Shown: positions 25,978-35,494 of the stretch, piece by piece
Numbering within the stretch: the first letter of the stretch is position 1
Layout: the number at the start of each line of letters is the position of its first letter
NCBI RefSeq assembly: GCF_907164915.1
Contig: NC_061866.1
Location: forward strand, 49,469,370-49,533,369
DNA from: Impatiens glandulifera
Lineage: Eukaryota > Streptophyta > Magnoliopsida > Ericales > Balsaminaceae
Length of the DNA stretch: 64,000 nt
Reading direction: 5' to 3'
Program-made: the position numbers and the translations under genes
Notes under the pieces: generated by a model
Told to the model about the DNA's origin: nothing
The model's input: the letters and a program-made list of their open reading frames with translations, nothing else
Database searches by the model: none

Positions 25978-28531
25978 ATGGTATCCTTTTTAAGGATCTT
26001 TATTTATTTTTTGAATAGATCTAGGGTTTAGATTTTATAGATCTAGGGTTTAGATTTTACAGATTTAGGGTTTACATTTTACATAAGTATTTATGGATTT
26101 AAACTGTTTGAATTTTCAGGAAACCGAAGCACCGAACTTGAACAACCCAGTAGATGAAGAACTTAACCTGAACAGATCCACCCATGTTGAACCCGAAAGG
26201 TACCCTGAACAGATCTAGTGGTTTCGGGACAAGAAATGGTCATTCCTTGTCCCGAAATGGTTGGTTTCGGGACAAGAAAGGGTCCTTCCTTGTCCCGAAA
26301 CGGTTGGTTTCGGGACAAGAAAGGGTCCTTCCTTGTCCCGAAACGGTTGGTTTCGGGACAAGAAAGGGTCATTCCTTGTCCCGAAACGGTTGGTTTCAGG
26401 ACAAGAAAGGGTTCTTCCTTGTCCCGAAATGGTCCCGAAATGGTTGGTTTCGGGACCCGAAAGGTGGTTTCGGGACCCGAAATGGTTGGTTTCAGGACCC
26501 GAAAGGTGGTTTCGGGACCCGAAATGGTTGGTTTCGGGACCCGAAATGGGTGGTTTCGGGACTCGAAATGGGTGGTTTATGGACTTTTTTCTTACGGTTT
26601 CACTTAATTTTTGCAGTCACATTCCTAGTGTTGGAATGACATTTTCCTCCGAAGAACAACTTCTTGAATTCTACACATCATATGCCCACTTAACGGGATT
26701 CGGCATTACCAAATTAGGGAGCAAAAATGTAGGTGGTAAGAGGAAATACTTCAGCGTTGGTTGTGCCAAGAGTTTTCTGAAAGAATCGAAGTCAAAAAAC
26801 AAGTTTCATCAGCCTAGACCAATAACGAAGACAGATTGTAAAGCAAAGATTAATGTTGTTGTTCGAAATGAAGGGGAATATGTGATAACAAGTATTTCTC
26901 TTGAGCACAACCATTCTTTAAGCCCTAAGAGAATACGTCATGTTAGATTCTACAAAGTAATTGACGGAAATGTAAAGAGAAGATTGGATACAAACGATGA
27001 AGCTGGAATAACTGTGGCCAAAACATTTCAATCACTTGTAGTTGAAGCTGGAGGGTATGAAAACATGTCTTTCGATGAGTGGACATGTAGAAATTACGTT
27101 ACAGAAGCACGACGGTTGAGGTTAGGGATTGGGGATGCTGAAGCACTCACTAATTATTTCTTAAGAATGCAAACCAGGAACTCAAACTTCTTCTACCTTA
27201 TTGATTTGGACGAGGAATCCCGAATTAAAAACGTGTTTTGGGCAGATGGTAGGTGCAGGGCTGCCTTTGAAGATTTTTATGATGTTATCTCTTTCGATAC
27301 AACATATTTGACAAATCGCTATGACATGCCTTTCGCTCCGTTTGTTGGTGTTAATCATCATGGTCAATCCATTTTGCTTGGATGTGGGTTATTGTCAAGT
27401 GAAGATTCAAATTCTTTCACATGGTTGTTTAGAACTTGGTTGGAATGTATGCATGATAGACCTCCCAATGCCATAATCACAGACCAATGTCGATCCATGG
27501 CGATTGCAATTGAGAAGGTATTTCCTAAAACGCATCATCGATTTTGTTTGTGGCATATAATGAAGAAACTTCCTATAAAACTTGGAAGCCATACTGAATA
27601 CCATCTAATAAAGAAGAGGCTGAAAAACATTGTATACAATTCCATAAATATTCAACAATGCGAAGAGGATTGGAATAGACTAATTGAAGATTATCAGTTG
27701 GAAGATAATGTTTGGTTGAAATCTTTGTATTTGGAAAGATCTAAATGGATACCTGTTTATGTCAAAGGACAATTTTGGGCCGGGATGTCAACATCTCAAC
27801 GGAGTGAAAGTATGAACGCCTTCTTTGATGACTACGTGCAGTCCAAAACATCCCTCAAACAATTTGTCGAGCAATATGATAGGGCTCTGTTGAGAAATAT
27901 CGAGAGAGAAAAGAAATTGGATTTCCAATCGTTTAATTCTTTGATACCAACTGTTAGTGGATTTGCCTTCGAAAGGCAATACCAAAACTTATACACTCCA
28001 GATATATTTAGATTGGTTCAAGTAGAAGTTAGAGGTTTGATGTTGTGCGACATCTCAGTCATTGAAGAGGAAGGTTCAGTTTCTATATTTAGAGTTGAGG
28101 AAATCATGTTGGGGGTTAATGGAGAACATCTAAGAGATGTTTCTTACAAAGTACATTACACCGAAAAGGATTGCAATGTGAAATGTGAATGTCGATTGTT
28201 TGAGTTCAGAGGTATTTTGTGTAGACATATCATGGCTGTGTTGAAAAAAATGAGGGTGAATGAGGTACCAATGTATTATATAATGGACCGGTGGTGTAAA
28301 GATATTAAGCGTGGGTATCAAAATATCACCAACATTTATGATTCAGATATGTCCGTGGAAGAAAAAAAACGTCACAATAGTCTAACTCGATTGATGCAAG
28401 AGGTTCAACAAGTTGGAGTAAAATCGGAAGTAACTTGTTCTTTTTGGATGAACGGAATAAAAGGCTTGATGGAACAGTTTATGTCACTTAACCATGGAAG
28501 CACTGAAGCATCTAAAGATCAAAGCACATAA
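25978..28531 (+). CDS. FAR1/FHY3-like MULE transposase, C-terminally truncated
   Basis: The model has an exon holding only the ATG (25978-25980), then 26120-26199, then 26617-28531, giving 665 aa. The joins keep frame (METEAPNLNN..., then SHIPSVGMTFSSEEQLLEFY). The second intron removes the 43-bp repeat cluster. Domains are a FAR1 zinc-binding DNA-binding domain (about 35-120, with LEHNHSLSP), then the MULE DDE core with D in VISFDTTYL (about 255), D in IITDQCRSMA (about 317) and E in TSQRSESMNAFF (about 424), and a SWIM zinc finger CECRLF...CRH (about 551-566). The TAA at 28529-28531 is followed in the same frame by 101 more codons to 28834, with the AT-hook-like RGRPPTKRK and further basic clusters. 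The annotated stop therefore probably truncates an ancestral protein of about 767 aa. Starting instead at the ATG at 26261 would translate the repeats. I consider that less likely. Confidence 0.8.
26221..26580. repeat. 43-bp tandem hairpin repeats in transposase intron 2
   Basis: About five units of 43 bp begin near 26221, 26264 and 26307. Each is nearly self-complementary over about 36 bases: GTTTCGGGACAAGAAA facing TTCCTTGTCCCGAAAC. From about 26430 the units shorten to a TTTCGGGACCCGAAATGGT form. All three forward frames stay open through the array, which creates long spurious reading frames. Confidence 0.9.
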
Positions 28532-29400
28532 GCATCTCCATCTCCATCTCCATTTCAATCTCCCGCTACATCCATTTTGATACACTCTCCTAAGAAAGTT
28601 AGAAGTCGAGGACGACCACCAACAAAGAGGAAACAATCTTTAATTGAAAAAATCCCCAAGACTTCGAGATCAAAAAAGAAGGGAAATACGGCCACAACAT
28701 CTACAGTTTTGGATTCAACACAACAACAACAATGGAATGATCCACTTTCAACTCAATTATCCTTCACATCACTTTTGTCCTCTCAAGTATATGTCGAAGA
28801 TCATGCGTGTGGTGATAACATTCAACGAAGATAGTACTTATTTTGATCATGTTATAACTTTGAATATTTCATTTTTATCATTATTGTCCTTTCATTTCTA
28901 ACGAAGATAGTCTAACCAAGTTAAAGCAAGTTAAAAACCAAGAGAAAACAAGTTAAAAACCTAATTTCGGGTCCCGAAATACCTTATTTCGGGTCCCGAA
29001 ACCACCTTTCGGGTCCCGAAAACACATATTTCGGGTCCCAAAACCACATATTTCGGGTCCCGAAACCACATATTTCGGATCCCGAAACCACATATATCGG
29101 GTCCCGAAACCACCTTTCGGGTCCCGAAACAACCTTTCGGGTCCCGAAACACCTTATTTCGGGACCCGAAACACCTTATATCGGGACCCGAAACAACCTT
29201 TCGGGTCCCGAAACCATTTATTTTATACTTGGTTTTTAACTTAGTTTATACTTGGTTTTTAACTAGTTTTAACTTACTTTATACTTGGTTTTTAACATAC
29301 TTTATACTTGGTTTTTAACTTGTTTTAACTTAGTTTATACTTGGGTTTTAACTTAGTTTATACATGATTATAATTGAAGACAAAAAATGTACTAAATTAA
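28532..29400. other. Region between the convergent MULE 1 genes
   Basis: 28532-28834 is the in-frame continuation of the transposase after its stop codon and was probably once coding. 28965-29215 is the second repeat cluster. 29225-29360 is a short array of ttggtttttaacttagtttatac-like units of about 20-30 bases. There is no other gene. Confidence 0.7.
28965..29215. repeat. TTTCGGGTCCCGAAA repeat cluster 2
   Basis: About a dozen copies of a near-palindromic unit, tttcgggtcccgaaaccac and variants, lie between the 3' ends of the two genes. Spacing is irregular, mostly 19-23 bases. Confidence 0.9.
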
Positions 29401-30489
29401 TTAAGAGTTGCTGTTATCATACAACTTATATGTTTCAGGACATTCTACTTTTAAAAGGTCTACAAACTTCTTTAAGATGTTCTGGATATTTTTGTTTAAG
29501 TTTGAACGGATGATCATTGCAGTGTATTTGACTCGCAATGCTTCAAGCATTCCCCTTGCCTGTAGGAAATTATAATTCAGCGGTTATTAAAGATTTGTAA
29601 AACAAATGAAATGTGAAAATATGTAACTTACATTTTCTATCGTTATACCACAATTCCAATTTGTATCGCCCGTGTACCAATGAATATGTCTCATACAGTA
29701 TATTCCGCAATCCGTTTTATTTGAACTGTCTTGCCAAGGTAATTTCAAAACATTGAACGGGAATTGAGCAATTTTATCCGCGATCCCTTGGTCGATAGTT
29801 TGGAAGTAGTCCACAACGTTCTGTACCTGTTTTACCAAAGAAGTTAATAAACACTTTCAAAGAAGTCAATACATTATGTGTAAAAAAGACTTCAACGTTA
29901 CCAGTTGCCGAGTTGTGACATATTTATCATCCCATTCAATATCTGGGTCCAGTGGGAGGTTGTCGAGGACTTCAATTGCTTGGTTTCGCATATTGATGAC
30001 AACCACATAATAGTGATTTTAATATAAAATTGGGAAAAATATCTGCAAGAATATCACCAAGATTCAGATGACACATATAATCAAAAATCAGATAATATAA
30101 AAAAGGACTTACCAGCTTAGCAGTTTTCATGTGTTCGGGAGTTAATTCGAAAATTCTCATTTCTTCAACCAATCTTTCAATGAAAAGGTCTTTCATTCTC
30201 CAAAAGTCCTGCAAATGAAATCAACATCAGAATAAGAGATAATTGGTTTAAACAACAATGAAAGATATAGAGACTTACAGAAACGACTGTCGAAAAAACT
30301 ATTTTCGAGTCGAAAGTTGATTTGCAGTGAAGAGTGATCATGTTTTCCCATGCATCAATTATCCCACTTTCAACATGGCATTCATTTTTCATTGATTGAA
30401 ATTGCTCTATGTTGATATTGGTAAGCTTGGATACATAGAATACTTCCTTGCTGAAACCAGATAAAGAAGAAAACAAGTTAAAAATCAAA

Positions 30490-30590
30490 CTTTCGGGTCC
30501 CGAAACCATCCTTTTCGGGTCCTGAAACACCTTATTTCGGGTCCCGAAACCACCATTTTCGGGTCCCGAAACCACACTTTCGGGACCATT
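30490..30590. repeat. TTTCGGGTCCCGAAA repeat cluster 3
   Basis: Four to five copies of the element-specific unit lie inside an intron of the minus-strand Ulp1-like gene (intron between exons ending at 30640 and starting at 30450). Confidence 0.9.
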
Positions 30591-32814
30591 AATTCAGCCA
30601 AACAAACATGATTTAACAAACTATGAAATATTGATTTACCTGGCATTCGAATCAACTGCATAAATGAATCCCACAACGACTTCATCTCGGTATTCCATAT
30701 TGACATAATGATAGAACTCTAGATTTCTTTGCTTGTTCTTCTTCATATATTGAGATTGAAGGCTTGCTGGAAGTTCCATCATATGTATGGGATATTTCTG
30801 TATGGGATATTTCTTCTGTTTTTTGGAAGCAACCAATTCTTTTCCCGCGACATCATGAGTTTGAGGGGCAGGCTCGATGATCTTCGTCGGCTTGTTCTGC
30901 GTCATGTATGGAGATTTAAGGCGTGCTGGAATTTTCATATGTCGCACTGGATTTCTCCTTCTTTTTCTTGGAGATCCATCTTTTTCAGGTACTTCATCTT
31001 CATCTTCCTCTTCGAGAACACCCACCTGAGTGTGAGCTACCTCAGTTTGAGCCCCCTCACTGTGAGCACGCTCAGTTTGAGCCCCCTCACTGTGAGCACG
31101 CTCAGTGTGAGCCCCCTCAGTGTGAGCCCCCTCAGTGTGAGCGTCCTGATCGTTTACCCCATCATCCTCAGTGGGTGTTCGATCTTTGAAGTATCTGTGC
31201 ATGGCATCCCTAAAAGGTTTATTACTGTCCATTGCTCTATAAATTACGTGGATGGCGTTGTCATACATTGGCGTTGCATCCCAGCCTGAAGTTAAAGATT
31301 CCAGTCTTCTCGTGGCTTTTTCAATAAACAACGTACATTTAGCAATCCACGCCAAATTCTCTGTAAAAGTCAGTTTATCAACGTCCGGACCTGCCGTGTT
31401 AATAGGTGTTATATTCATAGGTGGTAGGCCTTGATTTGTAGGTGTTGATTGCGTTGGTTCTGACCTCATCCTAGGTGGCCTCATCCGAGGTGGTGACCTA
31501 TTCCTAGGTGGTGACCTATTCCTAGGTTCTGCTGCTGCTGCTGTCGCCGCCTTTGGGGTCTCAGACACCCCCTCATTCATATCCTCCTCATCATTATCCC
31601 CCACATCATTATCCTCCTCATCGTTCTCCCCCCACATCCCCGGTAGTGGAATTCGTCCCACAACGCTTCCTCGTCCGAATCCTCCATTTTCAAACTCCGT
31701 ATCCAGTCTAAACTTCAAAGTCGTGTCATTCCAACATGACAGTATTGGAAATCGACGGTCATTAACTCCTCCCAGTTGTGGGTTGCTCACCCTATACACG
31801 TAGCACAACTGAAAACAAACATATGTTAATTAAAACCAATTATTTTTGCAAACAGAGAAATTAATTAACGGATAACTTACAATAAGGAACGTTTGTGGTC
31901 CTTGGAAATGTCGTTTTTCATTCTCCTTCACTTTTGCGCATGATTGAACTAATCCTTGAAGTACAAATTTGCACCAATTGAACTTCTTGATATTATGAAC
32001 ATCTGAAATAGATTTCAGAATTCTATACCTGCAAGGGGAAAAAACATATTTGAGGATTTATTAACATGTCATATAAGTTGTGATGCAAATGAAATAACAA
32101 AAATGATAGTACCTTGATAGTTGACCTAGGTGATCACACCAGAGAAAGCAGCTGACAACAAATAATACGAAGTCTATCTTAAAATTGTTGTCAGCAGCTT
32201 TGTTCTCAATCATTTTCGTCGGCATAACAGTCACTAAAGGAGCGACATTAATAGGGTTACCCCATCGAGTCCTAAATGCCTTCAGCTTGTCATCAGTCTC
32301 GTTATTCTGATATTCTACAATGTCCAACTCCCCTCTGGGGAGACCCAATACCATTTCAACATCTTCTTCTTCGATTTTCACTTCCTCGCCATTCTCTAGA
32401 GTGAAAGAACATTTATCACAGTCAAACTGCCTCACTAGATAACGGGATATCTCCCCGGGGCATTTTGAAAGTGATAATGAAAGTAGATGGCCAAAGCCTA
32501 TTGACTTCACAGCCTCCTTTTGATCATTAGACAGAAGTTGGAGAAGATTGAAAAGGTCAAAAGAAGATGTCCTAGTTAAAAAAAGGTTGTGTGGGGCTGC
32601 TTTGGGAGCTGCTGCTCTAGGGGATTTTGGAACTAATTTGGGAGCTTTTGGGGATTTGTGAACTGCTTTGGGAGATGCTGCTTCTTGGGCATTCTTTTTA
32701 CGTTTATTTGCCCTACAAAAACAAAAGATAAACATTTAAAAAACATGAAACAGATAATCTAAGAGAAACAAAGTTAAAGCAAGTTAAAACCAAGAGAAAA
32801 CAAGTTAAAAATCT

Positions 32815-33460
32815 AAATTTCGGGTCCCAAAACCACCCATTTCGGGTCCCGAAACCACCCATTTCGGGTCCCGAAACCACCCATTTCGGGTCCCGAAACC
32901 ACACTTTCGGGACCCTTAACAGCCAAACATTACAAAATACGATTTATGGGTCCCGAAACCACCCATTTCGGGTCCCGAAACCACACTTTCGGGACCCATA
33001 ACAGCCAAACATTACAAAATCCGATTTATGGGTCCCGAAACCACCCATTTCGGGTCCCGAAACCACCTATTTCGGGTCCCGAAACCACACTTTCGGGACC
33101 CATAACAGCCAAACATTACAAAATCAGATTTATGGGTCCCGAAACCACCCATTTCGGGTCCCGAAACCAACCATTTTGGGTCCCGAAACTAACCATTTCG
33201 GGTCCCGAAACCACCCATTTCGGGTCCCGAAATAACACTTTCGGGACTCATAACAGCCACACATCAAAATTCAATTTTGGGGTCCCGAAACAACACATTT
33301 CGGGTCTCGAAACAACACTTTCGGGTCTCGAAACAACACTTTCGGGTCCCGAAACCACACTTTCGGGACCGTTCATTCAAAAAACATATCAAAATCAAAT
33401 TTCTGGACTATGTAATCATACTTTCGGGTCCCCGAAACAACACTTTCGGGACCCATAACA
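32815..33460. repeat. TTTCGGGTCCCGAAA repeat cluster 4 with higher-order units
   Basis: About 26 copies of the motif lie in the intron between exons 2 and 3 of the Ulp1-like gene. Higher-order units of roughly 100-120 bases consist of two to five motif copies followed by acagccaaacattacaaaat, recurring near 32920, 33000, 33100 and 33240. The organisation shows expansion by segmental duplication of motif groups. Confidence 0.9.
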
Positions 33461-33986
33461 GCCAAACATATCAAAAATCACATAAATCATCACATAGAAG
33501 CAAATAAACACAAAATAATCAACCATTTCTATCGTTAAAATCATTAGAATCAGCAGAATCATAAAAATCCATAACCCTAACCCTAAACCCTAACCCTAAC
33601 CGCAAAAACCTAAACGGTCTTCAAATCATTAAAATGTTTTAGGATTCTAAAGGAGATGTTATTTACCTTGTCCTTGGAGATTTTGGAGTCTTGCTTGGAG
33701 ATGTACCTAGACCACCAGCCTGAAAAAGAGAAAAGATATTCACGAATGCAGACAGTGAAGTGAACGGAAATACCCGAAGGAAAAGACCTACCATTTTCGA
33801 TCGAAAGAAAGAAGATGAATAAAGTTGAAGAAGTCGGGGATGCCGCCGCCGGAGAGAAAAATCGCCAGAGAAGAGAAAAATCGCCGGAAAGAATAAATGA
33901 AAAGAAGAAAGAGAGAGGAAAGAAGAAGGGGGAAACTGAAACGTTTTTCTTTTTTTTTTTATTTTTTTTTTCATTTTTTTTTCTTT

Positions 33987-34068
33987 TTTTTTCTCTCTCC
34001 TAGCTGGCAAGGCCACGTAGATTCGTTGCCTTGCTTTCGCTACTCATTCGTTGATATTATCATTTCTC
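33987..34068 (-). repeat. MULE 1 right terminal inverted repeat
   Basis: Inverted partner of 25693-25775. It is followed directly by the 9-bp target duplication TATATATTA. On its inner side an A/T homopolymer tract runs to about 33945. Confidence 0.9.
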
Positions 34069-34138
34069 TATATATTAATATTGTAATTTTTTTTTAAAAA
34101 ATAATCATCATATTCTCAAAACCATCATCTATCCCAAA

Positions 34139-35015
34139 TCTATATATATATAATGATGCTTAATTTTTAAAAAGTTCAGATTACCGGTTTGAGACCAGTG
34201 GTTAATTTGGATATATATGTGAGAGTAAATGAATATTTGGGTCGGATTAAAAATTCTATTTGTATGTTTCGAACTTGTAACCTAGCCAAATAAATACAAT
34301 CTCTTAATCAACTAAGCTAACAACATTTTGTATTTTAGATTTAACACCAAATTTGATAAACGCGTGACATTTTAACAATAAAAGTTCAAATTTTTAACTA
34401 ACTAATCTATATATATATAATGATGCTTAATTTTTAAAGTGTCCGGATTGCCGGGTCGAGAGTTGTGGTTAATTTGGATATATATGTGAGAGTAAATGGA
34501 TACTTGGGTCGGATTGTGAGTTAACCCGCCCATAAATTTAAAGCGTTTAAAAATAAAATTAAAAATGCTATTTGTATGTTTCGAACTTGCAACCTAACAA
34601 AATAAGTACAGCCCTTTAACCAAATGTAATTGAGATGTGGTTTGTCGATGGATAATAGGCCGGTATCAATTAAAGTGGTTAAACAAATATGAATCAAATA
34701 TTTGATTGACCAAAGTGTGAGGTCACGATGCTAATTATTAAAAAAAATATGAATCAAATATTTGATTGACAAAGTGAAAGTGTAAAGTCACGAGATGAGA
34801 GATTCATTCGGAAAAAATATGTGATGAAAAATGTGAGAAAATAAGTTATTGTACCGAAGTGAATAAAATATGGAATGAAAATGTTTTATTTTTTATTTTA
34901 ATATATTATTCGTGATTTATTATGAATTTTACATATTGAATATATATTATTATAATTTATTTAATTTATTTTATTTTTATTTTTATCCGTGTGCATTGCA
35001 CGGAAATTTTCCTAA
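34139..35015 (+). mobile_element. Non-autonomous Helitron with tandem 5' termini
   Basis: It begins TCTATATATATATAATGATG after an A (34138) and ends with a hairpin CCGTGTGCATTGCACGG, seven bases and CTAA (35012-35015) before a T. These are Helitron signatures: 5' TC, 3' hairpin plus CTRR, insertion between A and T. A second 5' terminus starts at 34406 with the same opening and the same following sequence, so the 5' segment is present twice in tandem. A short duplicated phrase (atgaatcaaatatttgattgac) lies at about 34690 and 34750. There is no Rep/helicase coding sequence. Confidence 0.75.
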
Positions 35016-35494
35016 TTTTTTTAATAACCCAAATCCGAATAACCGAAATCTCTTTTTTATTTCCTCTTATTAAACCATAATAAAAATTGAGAACAAAAAA
35101 GTTAATTTCAAACTAGGCCTTGTCTTGTCGAGGGAATAACAAAAACAAAAATAAATTAATTGTGACAAATTTTAAATTAGTCTAATAAAATAAAATAATA
35201 TAGTACATAATAAATAAAAAGTTACTGCTTTATTTCTAGATTTTATAACATGGTATAAATATTTTTTTGCCTTCTATTTGTTATTGTTAAAGTTATATTA
35301 TTTATTTTAAATTTACATATAAATGCTCTAATATATATACTTAAATTTTATTATCTATAAGATAAAAAAAACAATTTTAAATGCACATAATACTACTTCG
35401 TTATGTATCATCGTGGCGGGGGCGCCAGTTTCAGAAATCACAACCAGAGAAGACCGGAGGGGAGGTAAGAGAGAGAGAGAGATAAACAGGTAAG
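35016..35494. other. VPS39 upstream region
   Basis: AT-rich spacer up to about 35390, then GC-richer sequence with a gagagagagaga tract just before the VPS39 start codon. This is probably the promoter and leader. No other feature is seen. Confidence 0.5.

Larger units (their letters stand above)
29401..33794 (-). pseudogene. Ulp1-like (C48) SUMO protease gene carried by MULE 1, one nonsense codon
   Basis: Ten minus-strand exons sum to 2736 bases (912 codons): 33794-33792 (ATG only), 33719-33667, 32712-32113, 32028-31881, 31808-30640, 30450-30279, 30208-30113, 30042-29902, 29826-29632 and 29559-29401. The N-terminal half has Lys/Pro/Ala-rich SPKAP repeats. It is followed by the domain that accompanies plant Ulp1-like transposon genes (VEMVLGLPRGELD, DFVLFVVSCFLWCDHLGQLSR, FNWCKFVLQGLVQSCAKVKE). 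An acidic middle contains AHTEG-type hexapeptide repeats. The protease domain shows the His region (NHYYVVVINM), Asp (EVLDNLP) and catalytic Cys (KTDCGIYCMRH). An in-frame TAA at 30021-30019, one codon before NHYY, interrupts it; every other junction is in frame. Family members cleave SUMO or SUMO conjugates, but this copy would lose its active site. Confidence 0.82.
25693..34068. mobile_element. MULE 1: 8.4-kb Mutator-like element with FAR1-like transposase and Ulp1 cargo
   Basis: The ends are inverted repeats of about 85 bp that share gtagcgaaagcaag-type sequence and tggccttgccagctaggaga. They are flanked by a 9-bp direct repeat TATATATTA (25684-25692 and 34069-34077), the duplication length typical of Mutator elements. 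Inside, a FAR1/MULE transposase gene reads inward from the left (25978-28531) and a Ulp1-like protease gene reads inward from the right (33794-29401). The two are convergent, with about 0.9 kb between them. Four clusters of TTTCGGGWCCCGAAA-type repeats lie in introns and between the genes. Plant MULEs carrying Ulp1-like genes are known (Kaonashi/KI-MULE type), and this belongs to that broad class. Confidence 0.9.

Noticed and set aside
26221..26430. CRISPR-like array
   Set aside because: The repeats are contiguous hairpins without unique spacers, in a plant nuclear transposon.
26184..26639. Long forward reading frames through the 43-bp repeats, including an ATG at 26261 that runs into the transposase
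   Set aside because: All three frames are open because of the repeat composition. The frame-restoring intron 26200-26616 gives a better N-terminus for a FAR1-like protein.
32946..33507. Plus-strand reading frames of up to 170 codons
   Set aside because: They are translations of the TTTCGGGTCCCGAAA array, with no domain and inside an intron of the opposite-strand gene.
33571..33600. Telomere-like ccctaaccctaaaccctaaccc
   Set aside because: Only about five irregular units, in a MULE intron. Too short to be an interstitial telomere, and similar motifs are common in plant leaders.
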